Shown one piece after another: positions 53,852-64,000 of a stretch of DNA of 64,000 bases. Position numbers and translations under genes: made by a program. This DNA is from Heterodera schachtii. Taxonomy: Eukaryota; Nematoda; Chromadorea; Rhabditida; Heteroderidae. Every line of letters begins with the position of its first letter. Position 1 is the first letter of the stretch. The notes beneath the pieces are model-generated. The model was not told the DNA's origin and made no database searches. It saw only the letters and a program-made list of their open reading frames with translations. Where the stretch lies: the NCBI GenBank assembly GCA_023374025.1, contig SIJG01000003.1, forward strand, positions 1,333,631 to 1,397,630, in the 5' to 3' direction.

Positions 53852-56044
53852 GTTTCTAAAATTGGAAATATAAGAAAATATTGAAAATCCGATATGGGGG
53901 GGGGTAACTGCAGAAAATTTCCCCACTTTTTTTAAAATCGTCCATTTTTTATTGTCACTATTAATTTTTAGTCATTGCAGGGTTCGGCAATTAGTTGCAA
54001 AGCCCATCTATTTTTATTAGGTATGGCGTAAAAATTTCGAAAATTTAAAATAAAGACGGTATGCAGAGTTTAATGAAAAATTTTTCGGCGGCTCCAAGGC
54101 AACGCCAGCGCCTAAATCATGTTTGGGTTTTATATTTAATTAAAAAAAATAATTATAAATATGATTTTATTTTTCTTCCGGGCTCTTTTTTGGCTTATTG
54201 TTAGCTTTTGAATAGGTTCCATGTTAATGTTAAGTCGATTTGCTTGTTGGGCTATTAATTTTAAAACGATGGGCTTCTGCTCCCGTCATGCCATTGTTTT
54301 ACGCAGTCCCTCTGTCATTGTTTGCCATTATGGCCACGTGGATTATAATGACAATGATTAATAAACAAATTGAAGCCTAACCAGGCAAACGGGTGAATGA
54401 ATGCATGAATACAATTTTTCAATGCTTATAATAATAATGCTTTTTTCTTTTTCTTATGCTATTTCTTAAATAAAAATGCTCTTTTTCTTTTCCCCATTAT
54501 ATTTCGCATATTGAAAATACTCTTTTTCTTTTCATGCATAATAATTATCATCCTTTTATGCTATCTTTTTTTTTCTTCACTCTTTATGATTGTTTCCATG
54601 TGATGTGTGCACTTTCATATACCTATCATCATTGTATGTATGCCATAAATGATAGTTTCATTTTATTTATTAATTTAAATTTCTGTTTTAATTTTATTAC
54701 TTTATGTTTATTCATTATTAGGGATACGATTTATAGTTTTTTCACTATTTTTTTCCTGAGCTCTCCGTGGCCTGAAATGCACGAAAAACATGTTTATTTC
54801 GGCTGTTGTTAAGCTACTTTTCGAGTTATTAGCAACTATTTTCTAGTTTTTTATTTTTAACAACTAAAAAACTAAACATTTTTTGAAAAAAACTATTTTC
54901 AAGTATTTTGGCGTTTTGCCCAAAATTTGTTAACAAAAATGCAATAAAAACGAAAAATACACCCCTAGAATCGACCCTAAATTTTCAAAAATACACCCCT
55001 ATGAAATGAAAAACTTTCTCAAAATTCGTCTTAAAAGTTTATTTATTTATTTTTTTTGGCGAGATACTGATTTGGCTTAATTTTATTGCTTTTTGAATAA
55101 AATTTTTTCATTTTATACCCCTAATGAGCCTTTTTAGAGCCTATTTTATGGGTTTTTAGAGTTGACAATTTTTAGGTCCTAAAAATATATGCACTAATTG
55201 TGATTTCCCCCCACTGTAATTCCTCTACTTCATCTTGTTTTTAGAACAATTCTTCTTCAAAGATTCTTCCATTTCCTTATCTTAGAAATTAATTTATTCA
55301 CTACTATATTAACTAATTAATTAATTATCATCTCAATTATACGGGCTAAAACTGACAAAAAGAATTTCCGAAACAAACCTCACGAATTTTAATTGGGATA
55401 TTTGAATACCTATTTTATTTTTGCTGCATTTTCAGCAAATTTTAATCACCCATAAATCACTTAAAAATCATAAAAAAAAGTCTCCTAATTCTACCGTATT
55501 TAACTATTTGTCTTCGTAGCATTGGTCAAGAATAATATGCGTTAGGATGCTTTAGACAAGAATTGCACCATATTGAAATATTCATTACAAAATGAAAATA
55601 AATATTACTAATTATACAATTAAAAATTAGGAAATTTTTAGCTATCAATATATTTATTAAAGGAATAAAATATCAATTTATTGCTTTGAAATGATTACAA
55701 AAACGAGGCAAATATCAATCAATAAAAGTTTCATTCAATATATTAATTTACAATAACAAAAAATTAATAAATAAATAATTCATACCCCCAGGGCAAAAGT
55801 GAAAAATTAGTAAAGAAATTTATTAGATGCAAAAAGCAATTGAAAATTGGTCCTTTGATCAATTTTCAATGTTTTTGCAATTTGTTTGTCATTTATAAAA
55901 TACTAAATGAAAAATATTTTTGTTAAACAGATAATTTAGAAGCGGGAGGGAGGGTGGAGGGACACCCAAAAGCAACATTTTCAATTACGACAGGCGCGGT
56001 CGGGAAGATTTTTTTATAATGGTAACAGATTTTACACTTAAAAC
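53852..56044. other. Gene-free AT-rich interval
   Basis: Upstream of the 12-exon gene. Holds a short GGCGGCTCCAAGGCAACGCC sequence (54088) and an AGGGATACGATTTATAGTTT foldback copy (54718-55200). Frames such as 54534-54812 are AT-rich and partly inside that repeat. No exon is supported. Confidence 0.5.
54718..55200. mobile_element. Foldback element, AGGGATAACA family (third copy)
   Basis: Shares TTTTTTCCTGAGCTCTCCGT, GCACGAAAAACATG and TTAGCAACTATTTTCTAGTT with 28960-29545 and 45532-46085; the right end is diverged. Confidence 0.6.
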
Positions 56045-56960
56045 TAGAGATCGGAATTTTGAGAAAATACGGATAAGGGTAAGGGTTACGGGCTTGCCAT
56101 CTATACGGGTTACGGGCTTACGGGCTAAAAACCCGTAAAACCCTTAACCCGTAAAAACCCGTATTCAAAAATAATACGGTTCCGTATACGGGTAAGGGTT
56201 TTTTTCTTTTTGATAAAAATACGTTTAATAAATATAAATTTTGAATATTTAAAGCTAAAAGACATTATAAAATTTTTATTATAAATTTTAAGCAACAAAA
56301 TTCAAAAAACACAACAATTGGCATCCGGCGGTGGCCGTTGGGCGCCTCCGGGAAATTTTTTTAAATTTGATTGCAATTTGTTATTAGATTTAATAGAAAA
56401 ATTGACCAAATTTGCGATTTTTAACTGATTTCATGAATTTTGCGATCAGTTTTTCATTAAAATGATTTATAATTTTGAAGAATTTACAAATCCAATTCGT
56501 AAAAAAAAGAATTAAGAAAAATAAAAAAGAATTTCATAAAAAATTTAAACGAAAGCTATTCAATAACTTAAAAACTTTTTGGTACAGAAATAATTGATTT
56601 CTTTTCAAATTACATAAATTTTACAATATTTACCAATGCTTTTTCGATTTTTCACCGAAAATTTTACGGAATTGACCGCCCAATTTCAAAGTTTTGGCGA
56701 ATTGACTGCACAAAATTTAAAAATTTACTCCATTTTCACCTTAAAAAATGAAAGAAAATTAACCCGTAAAACCCGTATCGTAATTGTACGGGTAAGGGTA
56801 AGGGTTACGGGTTTGACATCGATACTGGTTACGGGTTTACGGGCTAAAAACCCGTAAAACCCTTAACCCGTAAAAACCCGTATCGGCCAAAAAAAGTACG
56901 GGTTACGGGTTACGGGCCCGTAAAAACCCGTATACGGGTCCGGCCCGTATCCGATCTCTA
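56045..56960. mobile_element. hAT-like MITE, 916 bp, with 8-bp target duplication
   Basis: Ends TAGAGATCGGA and TCCGATCTCTA are inverted. The flanks CTTAAAAC (56037-56044 and 56961-56968) are identical. The arms are dense in ACGGGTTACGGGCTTACGGG and its reverse complement AACCCGTAAAACCC. A degenerate GC palindrome is at 56325-56350. The repeats resemble but are not telomere repeats. Open frames inside are artefacts. Confidence 0.9.
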
Positions 56961-57076
56961 CTTAAAACAGGCATTTATAAATTAAAAAAAAATTTCCAAT
57001 TGCATTTTTTGGCTATGATTTTAATGCGTTTACAGGTGAAATATATGTAAAACTTTTTTTCGGAATTTCTTTTTTC

Positions 57077-57687
57077 TCAAAATCGTTTCTTCCATTCTGA
57101 AATTCTCTGTGGATAAACTTTCAACATTTTTGCAATGGCATCATCACTCATTTTCGGGTTCTTTAATTTTATTTCCCGATAAATTTTCATTTTTTCCATT
57201 TTTTCTTTATCGCTTCATTTACAATGAATTCCAAATTGTTGCTTCCATTTTTCAATTACTGTATGGCTAACTCCGATGTTCTTACAAATTTGGATATAAT
57301 TTTGTTGCCATTCTTTTCTTGAATATTTTCTTTTCATTTTTCATTCGCATGAATTTTTGCACAATTTCAATTTTTTCTTCATCAATTTTTGATTTGTAGC
57401 ATTTGTTTTTTTGAAGACCAAATTCTTTAATCCATTTATAAATATATCGGCGATTTGTTCTCAATTTTTTCGCTATTTTTTCTTCAATTTTACTCTATTC
57501 TTTTGTTGAATATTTTCTTCCTTTTTGTTTAATTTTTTCTTTTATTTTATAATATTTTCCAATTATTTCTCTTTTATTCTCTCATTCCGTTGTTTTCCAA
57601 TTGCGGTAATTTCTTATTTTCAGTTTTAATTTGATGGATTTCCATTATCAAAAATATAATTAAAATTAATATTCGGCGGAATTTCAT
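57077..57687 (-). pseudogene. Relic of the secreted helix-turn-helix family
   Basis: ATG at 57687 reads MKFRRILILIIFLIMEIHQI, a signal peptide, to a stop at the end of NNGMRE. In another frame follow KIKEKIKQKGRKYSTKE, a stop where Trp is expected, KIEEKIAKKLRTNRRYIYKW and a Lys/Glu-rich linker; then shifted, CKNIGVSHTVIEKWKQQFG; then MSDDAIAKMLKVYPQRISEW and KKRF with a stop at 57077. That is a leader plus three helix-turn-helix modules with at least three breaks. It resembles the near-intact gene at 8859-11388 in order and spacing. Confidence 0.65.
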
Positions 57688-57864
57688 TTTCTTCACAAAT
57701 TAAAAATGTAAATTTATTATTTATTTTTCTTGTAAAAATATAATTTTAATTATTATTTTGGTTTTTTATTGCCATTCTACTGATTTCCTGTAAAATAAAA
57801 AATCTTATTTAATTGAAAATTATATTGTTTTTGATTATCATGGATAAAAACATTTAAATAAATA

Positions 57865-58430
57865 GGGCTTCGTTTTTTTGGCACAAAAAAATCGCGAAAT
57901 AGGCACCTTAAAAGGCAGAAAAAAACCGTAAAATAGGCATTAAATAGGCACAAAAATCCCCGAATAGGCACAAAAATAGGCAAATAAAATTAGGTAACAA
58001 AATAAATAAAACTTCATCAAAAACCTAATTTATGTTATATTTCAATTGTTTTAAAGTTTTTTTCGAATAAGGACAATTTTTAAACCAAAAATTTCTATCA
58101 GAAAAAATAATTAAATTTTGGGGATCAATTTTTGAGAAATTTTTTTAATTCTTAGGGGTGTATTTTCTGAAATTTTTTTAGGTCGATTTTAGGGGGGTGT
58201 ATTTTTCATTTTTATTAAGGATTTTTCTGAAAGTCCTGAAAAAGGCGCCAAAAAATGGCGAAATAGGCAGAAAAATAGGCATTTAGGCATTAAGCACAAA
58301 AAGTCCAAAATAGGCTAAGTTAGGCATTATAAAAGTCATTTTAGGCACCCCAAACCAAGCGGAAAACGCGTTCGTGCTCATAAGAGCCTATCAAGTGCGC
58401 TAAATTTTAGGCATTAAAAATCTGAAGCAT
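57865..58430. mobile_element. GCCTATTTTTG-family elements, opposite orientation
   Basis: Two adjacent stretches of GGCACAAAAAAATCGCGAAATAG-like and AGGCACAAAAATAGGCA repeats, the second ending in CACCCCAAACCAAGCGGAAA and CGTTCGTGCTCATAAG. Inverted relative to 9070-9665 and 46635-46885. Confidence 0.6.
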
Positions 58431-58918
58431 GTGAAGAGCTTTCGAATGCTAACAAGACTGTTGTATTTGGATGGCAAAGAAAAAAGTTATAGTGGAAAAG
58501 CATGGTGAGGCCCAACCGTGCCGGCCCAACTGAGCGAGTCCGGTTTTCATGACTTTTGAAGGGGGGGATCAATAGCAGTTCATACAATAAAAATTTTTAC
58601 AAAATAAAGCTTAAGACTAGGCTTAGGCCTAAGCCCAAGCAAGCCTAAGCTTGGGGCAAAGTCTAGGTTCAAGCCTAAGCTTATTCTAATCCTTTATAAA
58701 AATGCCAATTGTACGAACTGCCATGACCCCATGGGGGGGGGGGGAGGACCTCCCCCCTACTTTTTTTTCATGTATGAAAATATTGGTATAGGCGCCAAAT
58801 TCATTTTTGTGATTAAGTGAATGAGCAAAAATTAAATACAATAACACTCAACTGACAGAGTCCAATATTTAGGTCAAATAATTGCAACAATCAATCAATT
58901 CATTTCTTGTGTTTCTGA
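58431..58918. other. Repeat remnants, no gene
   Basis: A foldback half with GAGCTTTCGAATGCTAACAA and TTGTATTTGGATGGCAAAGA, a run of AGGCTTAGGCCTAAGCCCAAG-type repeats (58617-58685), and a G run near 58733-58743. Confidence 0.5.
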
Positions 58919-59240
58919 TCAGTGATCACCACTCGAGCTCGGCAAATCGTCAATAAGACTGAAAAAACAAAAATAAGAACTTAAGTTTCATTTAGTTTTT
59001 TAAAATTGTTCACCCATCGTCGAATCCGTCGTCTCTGATGAAAATAAGAATGTCGTTCTTTTGTCCATCAATCAATTGATCCATCTCCGTTCTCCACTTT
59101 TTCTTAGTGACTATTGTAATCGGACGGCGGAAGAGCACAAAAACATTTGCATCTTTTTGTAACAGTGTCAATTTTTCTTCAGTGAATTTGTTGGTCAGTT
59201 CAAATGGCACAACGGCAGAAAGTGAGGGGAGTAGTATAGG
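58919..59240 (-). pseudogene. 3' fragment of an F-box-type gene
   Basis: Two exons of the F-box family 3' end: about 59240-59014 with VVPFELTNKFTEEKLTLLQK, FVLFRRPITIVTKKKWRTEM and DDGFDDG, then a GT/AG intron, then 58958-58919 (LIDDLPSSSGDH, stop). It aligns with exon 4 and exon 5 of the intact copies (FELVNERTNEKLTLSK). Everything 5' is missing; the coding match stops near 59220-59240 where an unrelated, partly tRNA-like sequence begins. Confidence 0.6.
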
Positions 59241-59330
59241 GGTAAAAATCTTGTCCCCCCCCAGGGCAGAGAGATACCCGTTCACTATACGAGAGAGGAG
59301 AGAATTAGAGAAAAAGAGTAATTCTTAAAA
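59222..59330 (+). repeat. tRNA-like sequence at the break of the F-box fragment
   Basis: GTAGTATAGGGGTAAAAATC resembles the D-arm/A-box of an Asp-type tRNA, followed by a C run and CCCGTTCACTATACG in the position of a T arm. It sits exactly where the F-box fragment ends and could be a SINE head. The resemblance is weak beyond the first 20 bases. Confidence 0.25.
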
Positions 59331-59339
59331 CTCGTAAAA

Positions 59340-59743
59340 ACGACTTAATTGTAAAGGGACCCCCGCCCACTAATTTTAATGCAAAAACTCCAACCTAATG
59401 GTATTGGCGGATCATTGGCACCACTGCGCGGGTGCGGTGCCGTTTTTTTGCTATCCCCGATTAATCGATATCAACGGAAAATATCGATTTGTGAATTGCA
59501 ACAATTCTAATATACATAAGAAAATTAGGTTTTAGAAAAAAATTTTGATTAAAATAATCCTCCTCATCTGTTCTCTTTTGTCCTTCGGTAATTTTTGGTG
59601 CGGGAAATAAACCATTATGAAAATGAGCGAAAAATTTTTTGTTTTAATATTTAATTTTTGAAAAATATTTTCGTTCCAGGGAAAAACGTTTTTTTCCCCG
59701 TAATTTTTGAAGATTATATGTGCCATTAAAAGAAAAATTTAAA
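59340..59743. other. AT-rich interval, no gene seen
   Basis: Contains GGTGCGGTGCCGTTTTTTTG (59431) and ATCGATATCAACGGAAAATATCGAT (about 59463), a small inverted repeat. No coding support. Confidence 0.4.
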
Positions 59744-60464
59744 ATAAGGCAAATTCCAATTTCTGAAATTTATCTGCACATTTTTACCATCATTTTTCAT
59801 TTTGTATTCAAAGAGTTCGAAATTGGTATAGCTTAATAAAGTTAATTTACCAGTTAATAAATTCTTTTAAAAATGGAATTTTATTTTGTTTTTTAACCCT
59901 TTTTTATTTAAAATTTCCTAGCCAGTTAATCGCATTAAAAAAAAATTGAAAAATCTTTTTCTATTTTACCCAATTTCTTTTGAGCACATTTTCAACGCGA
60001 ACACGAATTTTGGCAAATATTTCTCTGCCAATTCTTTTTCGTCAATTATGAAGCACAAACGAATTGCCAATGCGAAAAGCAATTGAAACAATTTCACATT
60101 AACTCCAGCCGAAATTGGCTTTTGCCGCTTCTCCACCTCTAATGTTTTGCTCTTCCATGCAATTGTTTGAAGTGTTTGCACAAAATCAAAGCCATCACTG
60201 ATTTGATCAACTTTTCGAAAATTACTGCAAAATTCAAAATTAAAAAATAATTAATAATTATTTGTTTGTATTTCTACCCTTTTAATGGCAAGGATTTAGA
60301 ATTGCAATGTTAATTAAACCACTTACAAAAATCACAAACAGCTTTTTTCCCAAATCCTAATATTTTTTCCTCAAATATTTGAAGATTCCGACCCGAATTT
60401 GGGTCCTCCTCCAAATGAAGGAAAGATGGCACTCAAAACAACAGTCAACCCTCCAGCAGTGGAT

Positions 60465-60540
60465 GTGGTCTAGTGGCTAAAACAACGGATCCACGTAAGG
60501 AGCCCCGAGCGGCGGTTCAAATCCGGCTTTCCACCCCAAT
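60465..60540 (+). tRNA. tRNA-like sequence (copy of 49420-49495)
   Basis: Same A-box-like, B-box-like and end-pairing features as at 49420, in the matching intron of the pseudogene. Probably a pseudo-tRNA or SINE piece. Confidence 0.35.
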
Positions 60541-61778
60541 TTTTCACCTAATTAATACATGGGTTTAAGTATTACAAACCTTCAATGAATTCAGTAGAGT
60601 CGCCCAAGCAAATGTTTAGCTAATAATAACGGAATGGTTAGCAACTGTTCATTTTCATTGTATTTCACGCAATTCTTCGGCAAATTTTTCATCAATTCGT
60701 ACAAAATTTGTCCCAAAACTTGAAATTTCGTTCCCCGAATGTGTCAAACGAATTTCACTTTTGCTTATTTCTCTTTTGCTGGCATTGCTGTAATCCGTGT
60801 GGATTTCATCCAATGTTACCAAAAGTGCCTGTTAATAACTGTTTTTTCTGAGATGGTTTTTTTCTGTCATAATTTGTGGAAAACTTTTCCAATTTATCCG
60901 AATTTTTCTTATCTTCTACAAATTTTATAATGGCATGCAAAAATTTAAATTCCTTCAATGTTGTCACATTTTTAACTTTAGGATCAATCTTGAATTTTTT
61001 GTCAACATTTACATCAAGGTTTTTGACATCTTTTTGAACAACCGTTTGAAGGTCTTCACAAAATTTTACCACAGCTAAAAAATGACATACCCAGAAATAA
61101 ATTATTAATAATATTTTTGCTTTTTAAATTTGTTTGTAATGTGCATTAATTACCTTCGGCTTCATTAGTATCAATTCCAAAAACTCTCACATAATTCCAC
61201 AACGGCTCATGAAACAGTTCCATCTCAATTTGATTGCTTCTTAAAATGGGATTAAGGAGTTAATTTGAGGAACAAATAAAATTACAATAATTAGTAGAGA
61301 ATGAATTTTGAAAAAACCCGGAGCCTGAACCAGGGCCAAGATTTTCGGGATGGACAAGGGATTGAACTAAAGGGCTGCTGTTGGGCTGCTGTTTTAAGAG
61401 GACTCCTGGTCATGAATTTTGAGGACAAGGTTCTGTACAGGACCATCATTTTCTGCAAAAAAAAAAATCACTTCCGAAGATTTTGAACCCGAAATAATAT
61501 TTCAATAACTTTTTCTAGGGACGACCTTATTTAAAATTGGCATGAGATTATATCAAATAAACGATAAGGAAAAAATCCGGGTTATCCTTTCGAATTTATC
61601 CGGATCAGGGCCAGGACCAGGATTACCGAAACGGAACAGGACCAGACTTACAGGGTGAAATTTTCTTGCACCTAATCCAAAATGTTTATTTTATGCCGAT
61701 TTAACTATTTTGTGCCATGCCATTTTGGTGAGTTTTCAGAAAACCATTGATCCAAAATTATACAAATGAACAAAAAAT

Positions 61779-62163
61779 CGGGCCAGGTCGTTTTCGCGCC
61801 GGGTCGTTTTCGCGCCAGCCTAGTTTTTGAACTATAACTTTTTTCATTGTCAACCAAATCCAACTTTCTTGGTATATTTTGATAGCCCTAAGGATCCTCT
61901 ATTAGCCTGCAAAATTCCAAAAAAAATTGTTAATTTTGAACTAACTTATGACCAAAAGTACATCAGAAATCAGGTTTTTCAGCCTTTTTGGCCATAACTT
62001 TTTTGAACCTTAACGAAATTTTTCGCAATTTTGCATGCTAATAGAGTATGTGAAGAGCTATCAAATGATACCAAGAAAGTTGGATTTGGTTGACAATGAA
62101 AAAAGTTATAGTTCAAAAACTAGGCTGGCGCGAAAACGACCGGCGCGAAAACGACCCCGCCCC
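61779..62163. mobile_element. Foldback MITE, 385 bp, with 8-bp target duplication
   Basis: Ends CGGGCCAGGTCGTTTTCGCG and its near inverse CGCGAAAACGACCCCGCCC. The flanks CAAAAAAT (61771-61778 and 62164-62171) are identical; the paralogue at about 50670-50678 has one copy followed directly by ATCTTC. The inner arms carry CTATTAGCCTGCAAAATTCC and TTTTGCATGCTAATAGAG, AACCAAATCCAACTTTCTTG and its inverse. Confidence 0.88.
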
Positions 62164-63859
62164 CAAAAAATATCTTCTTTTCAAATTTTTCATCAAAATT
62201 TATTTGGTCTTCAATTGAAAATATAAAATAGAATTTGGCGTTCGAAGCCTTTTAGAGATTAGCAAAAATGAAAAAAAAAAAAACATACCCAAATCAAATG
62301 GCATTATTTTGATCATCAGAAATGATTTTTTTTAAACAATTATTGTTTTCCGAACCAAAATGTTGCAAAATAAGTTAAAATAGTTAAAATTCGAAAGTTA
62401 GCAAATTGCGAATTTTAATTACCGTAATGATACTGTAACATACTTTAGGGTCTCATTTTATCACCAATTTAAAGTGAAAAACGGTATCTAATAAAAAAAA
62501 ACTACCGTACCCTTTTGCCGGTGTATTGTTATCAGTGAGAAAAGGTTTTTGCCTATCATCGTAAACTTTGTGCGGGTCTTCGCCACATTTTTCTTTATTA
62601 TCATTGGCCAATTTTGTAAACTTTTCATGTTCAAATTTCAGACGTTTTGCCAATGCTCGTCCAAAATTAACAAATGCACAATTCTTTGAAGATAAAGATT
62701 TAGCAAAATAATTGTCCATTTTTTTATAAATTTCAGGTTGGTTTTTATTTTGTATATTAATAATTGCTTTGAATTTTTGTCTTTTTTTGTTTCTGTTCTT
62801 AATTGCTTGAAGTACTTTTGCAATTTCAAGTTGTGCCAATGTAAAATTCGAAAGCTCGAGAATGAATTTGAAGTCTCCTTAAAAGAATCAATTGCCAAAA
62901 TTATTTAAAAAATAATTGATTTTAAATAAAATTTCATAAATTATTAAAAGCAAAATTGAGTAAAAAATTAATTATTTTCTTGGCAAAAATTTGATTTAGA
63001 AAATACTAACATAACATAATTTCGGCCATTATGTTTCTTATTTTTAATTTCTACAAAATTATCCTCATTTGAAATCCAAATTATTTTAATTAAAATAGAA
63101 TATTATCTTTGTTACAAAGTATATATATATATATATTTAATTCCACTAAGATTGGTTCTTACAATTAGTGGGGTATTTTTTGCTTTTTTTATATTTAATT
63201 TGTGATCATTTCTAAAAAATGGCCGAAATACGCTCTTAAAGCGCAAAAATAACAAAAATATGCATTTCTAATTATTTTTTTTATATTTATGTGTTACTCC
63301 AAATTTTAAATTTATGTATTCTTTTGTTGATTATTTTCTAGTTTTTTCTTACGTTCAATCATAGATTCTTCAAAATTGTCTCTCTCATAAGCAATCATTT
63401 GTTCTGAGTCTTCTTCTTCTTCCAAATTTTCATCTTTTTTTAAAAATTTCTGAGCCCAAAAATGGATGGCTTCTCCATTTCCGTCAATTTGAATAATTTT
63501 AAATGGGAAAATTCTAAACAAAAAATAAATTAAAATATAATAATAATAATAATGCATATTTAATTAATCAAAAACAAGTTTTATTTTTCTACCCATATTC
63601 GTCGCTTTGGCCTCTCTGTTTTGACAATTCTTTAAATGCAGTCAAAAGAGTTTTCAATTGCCATCCTCCAATGTCATTTTTCTCATTGAAATATTCTGCA
63701 TAACTGTAAATTTATTTAAAAACTATTTTATATGTTTTTTTTGGATTTACTTCAAAATTTTACAAAAATTTATTAAATAAAAAAGAAATTTTTTCTGGCA
63801 ATTGAATTTTGAGGCTCAAGCCAATTAAATCAATTTTTGTTATACTATTTACAATTCTT

Positions 63860-64000
63860 GGCAATCCTAAAGAATGGGGGTCCCTAAATTAAGTTGTTAA
63901 ATGAATTCGAAGCTTTTATCCCTGAAGATGCATCCTTGAAATTTTTTTTGTTTTAAATTTTTGTTCGAGTCAGTGGCTCGGAATTGGGCAAATTCGAGTT
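63860..64000. mobile_element. End of a second GGCAATCCTAAAGAATGGGGG element
   Basis: GGCAATCCTAAAGAATGGGG at 63860 matches the terminus of the composite element at 17908. The sequence from about 63895 (GTTAAATGAATTCGAAGC, then GGCAAATTCGAGTT) matches 19885-19995 inside it. The rest of the element lies beyond the window. Confidence 0.65.

Larger units (their letters stand above)
59744..63703 (-). pseudogene. Truncated, frameshifted paralogue of the 12-exon secreted-protein gene
   Basis: Counterparts of exons 3-9 of the gene at 48274-53851 are present in order, with exon 3 near 63703-63593, exon 4 near 63518-63358, exon 5 from about 62876, exon 6 near 61240, exon 7 near 61072-60575 and exon 8 near 60225-59970. 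Exon 7 has two one-base insertions (near 60831 and 60710) that break the frame. Exon 9 stops abruptly at about 59744 and exons 10-12 are absent. Exons 1-2 are not in the window; sequence beyond 63850 is a different repeat. The intron between exons 5 and 6 holds an extra MITE (61779-62163). Confidence 0.8.

Noticed and set aside
56045..56960. Telomere-like ACGGGTT repeats
   Set aside because: The motif is not TTAGGC, it is in inverted arms, and the block has ends with a perfect 8-bp duplication, so it is a MITE.

Overview
This window looks like AT-rich nuclear DNA from a nematode. The evidence is a serpentine type 7TM chemoreceptor of the nematode-specific Srt type, multi-exon genes with GT-AG introns, and F-box-type genes of a large paralogous family. 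From memory of that family, a plant-parasitic cyst nematode (Heterodera/Globodera group) is my best guess; the species cannot be fixed from sequence alone. Most of the window is accessory DNA: tandem arrays, foldback/MITE-type transposons, tandem and dispersed segmental duplications, and gene copies at different stages of decay.

Layout. 1-1885: array of about 15 copies of a ~125-bp repeat. 2185-2740: foldback element. 2910-6888 (+): Srt chemoreceptor pseudogene that lacks its N-terminal exons and carries a 1357-bp Mutator-like element (4893-6249, 10-bp target duplication) inside a coding exon. 7064-7168 (-): orphan signal-peptide exon. 8859-11388 (-): a gene for a predicted secreted protein with four helix-turn-helix (HTH) modules, two of its introns carrying foldback elements. 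11740-11814: F-box relic. 13.2-16.1 kb: small uncertain genes, including a gene ending in a membrane anchor. 16.99-31.16 kb and 31.17-47.49 kb: two copies of a ~14-kb tandem unit. Each holds a head-to-head pair of F-box-type genes, a dead relic of the secreted HTH family, a GC-rich ORF segment, and a gene for a ~100-residue secreted protein. The second copy also holds a 3.7-kb insertion (37.54-41.20 kb) with foldbacks, a tRNA-like sequence and a 1.3-kb purine tract. 48.27-53.85 kb (-): a 12-exon gene for a predicted 773-residue secreted protein. 57.08-57.69 kb (-): another dead secreted-HTH gene. 58.92-59.24 kb (-): F-box gene 3' fragment. 59.74-63.70 kb (-): frameshifted, truncated paralogue of the 12-exon gene.

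The paralogous segments act as internal controls. For three MITEs (24221-24892, 43578-44185, 61779-62163) the paralogue holds the unoccupied site, so ends and 8-bp target duplications can be read to the base; a fourth (56045-56960) also has a perfect 8-bp duplication. These are hAT-like hallmarks. A GC-rich ~25-bp palindrome recurs about 12 times inside otherwise different elements.

The most unusual candidate system is the family that combines a secretion signal with tandem HTH modules (about five loci here, only one nearly intact). It looks like a secreted, DNA-binding-like family under rapid birth and death, plausibly a nuclear-targeted effector class, although that function is inference. 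Exon models were built by hand from splice sites and reading phase. The seven principal models (F-box genes, Srt remnant, 12-exon gene, secreted pair) keep phase throughout; the HTH gene needs one 1-base correction.
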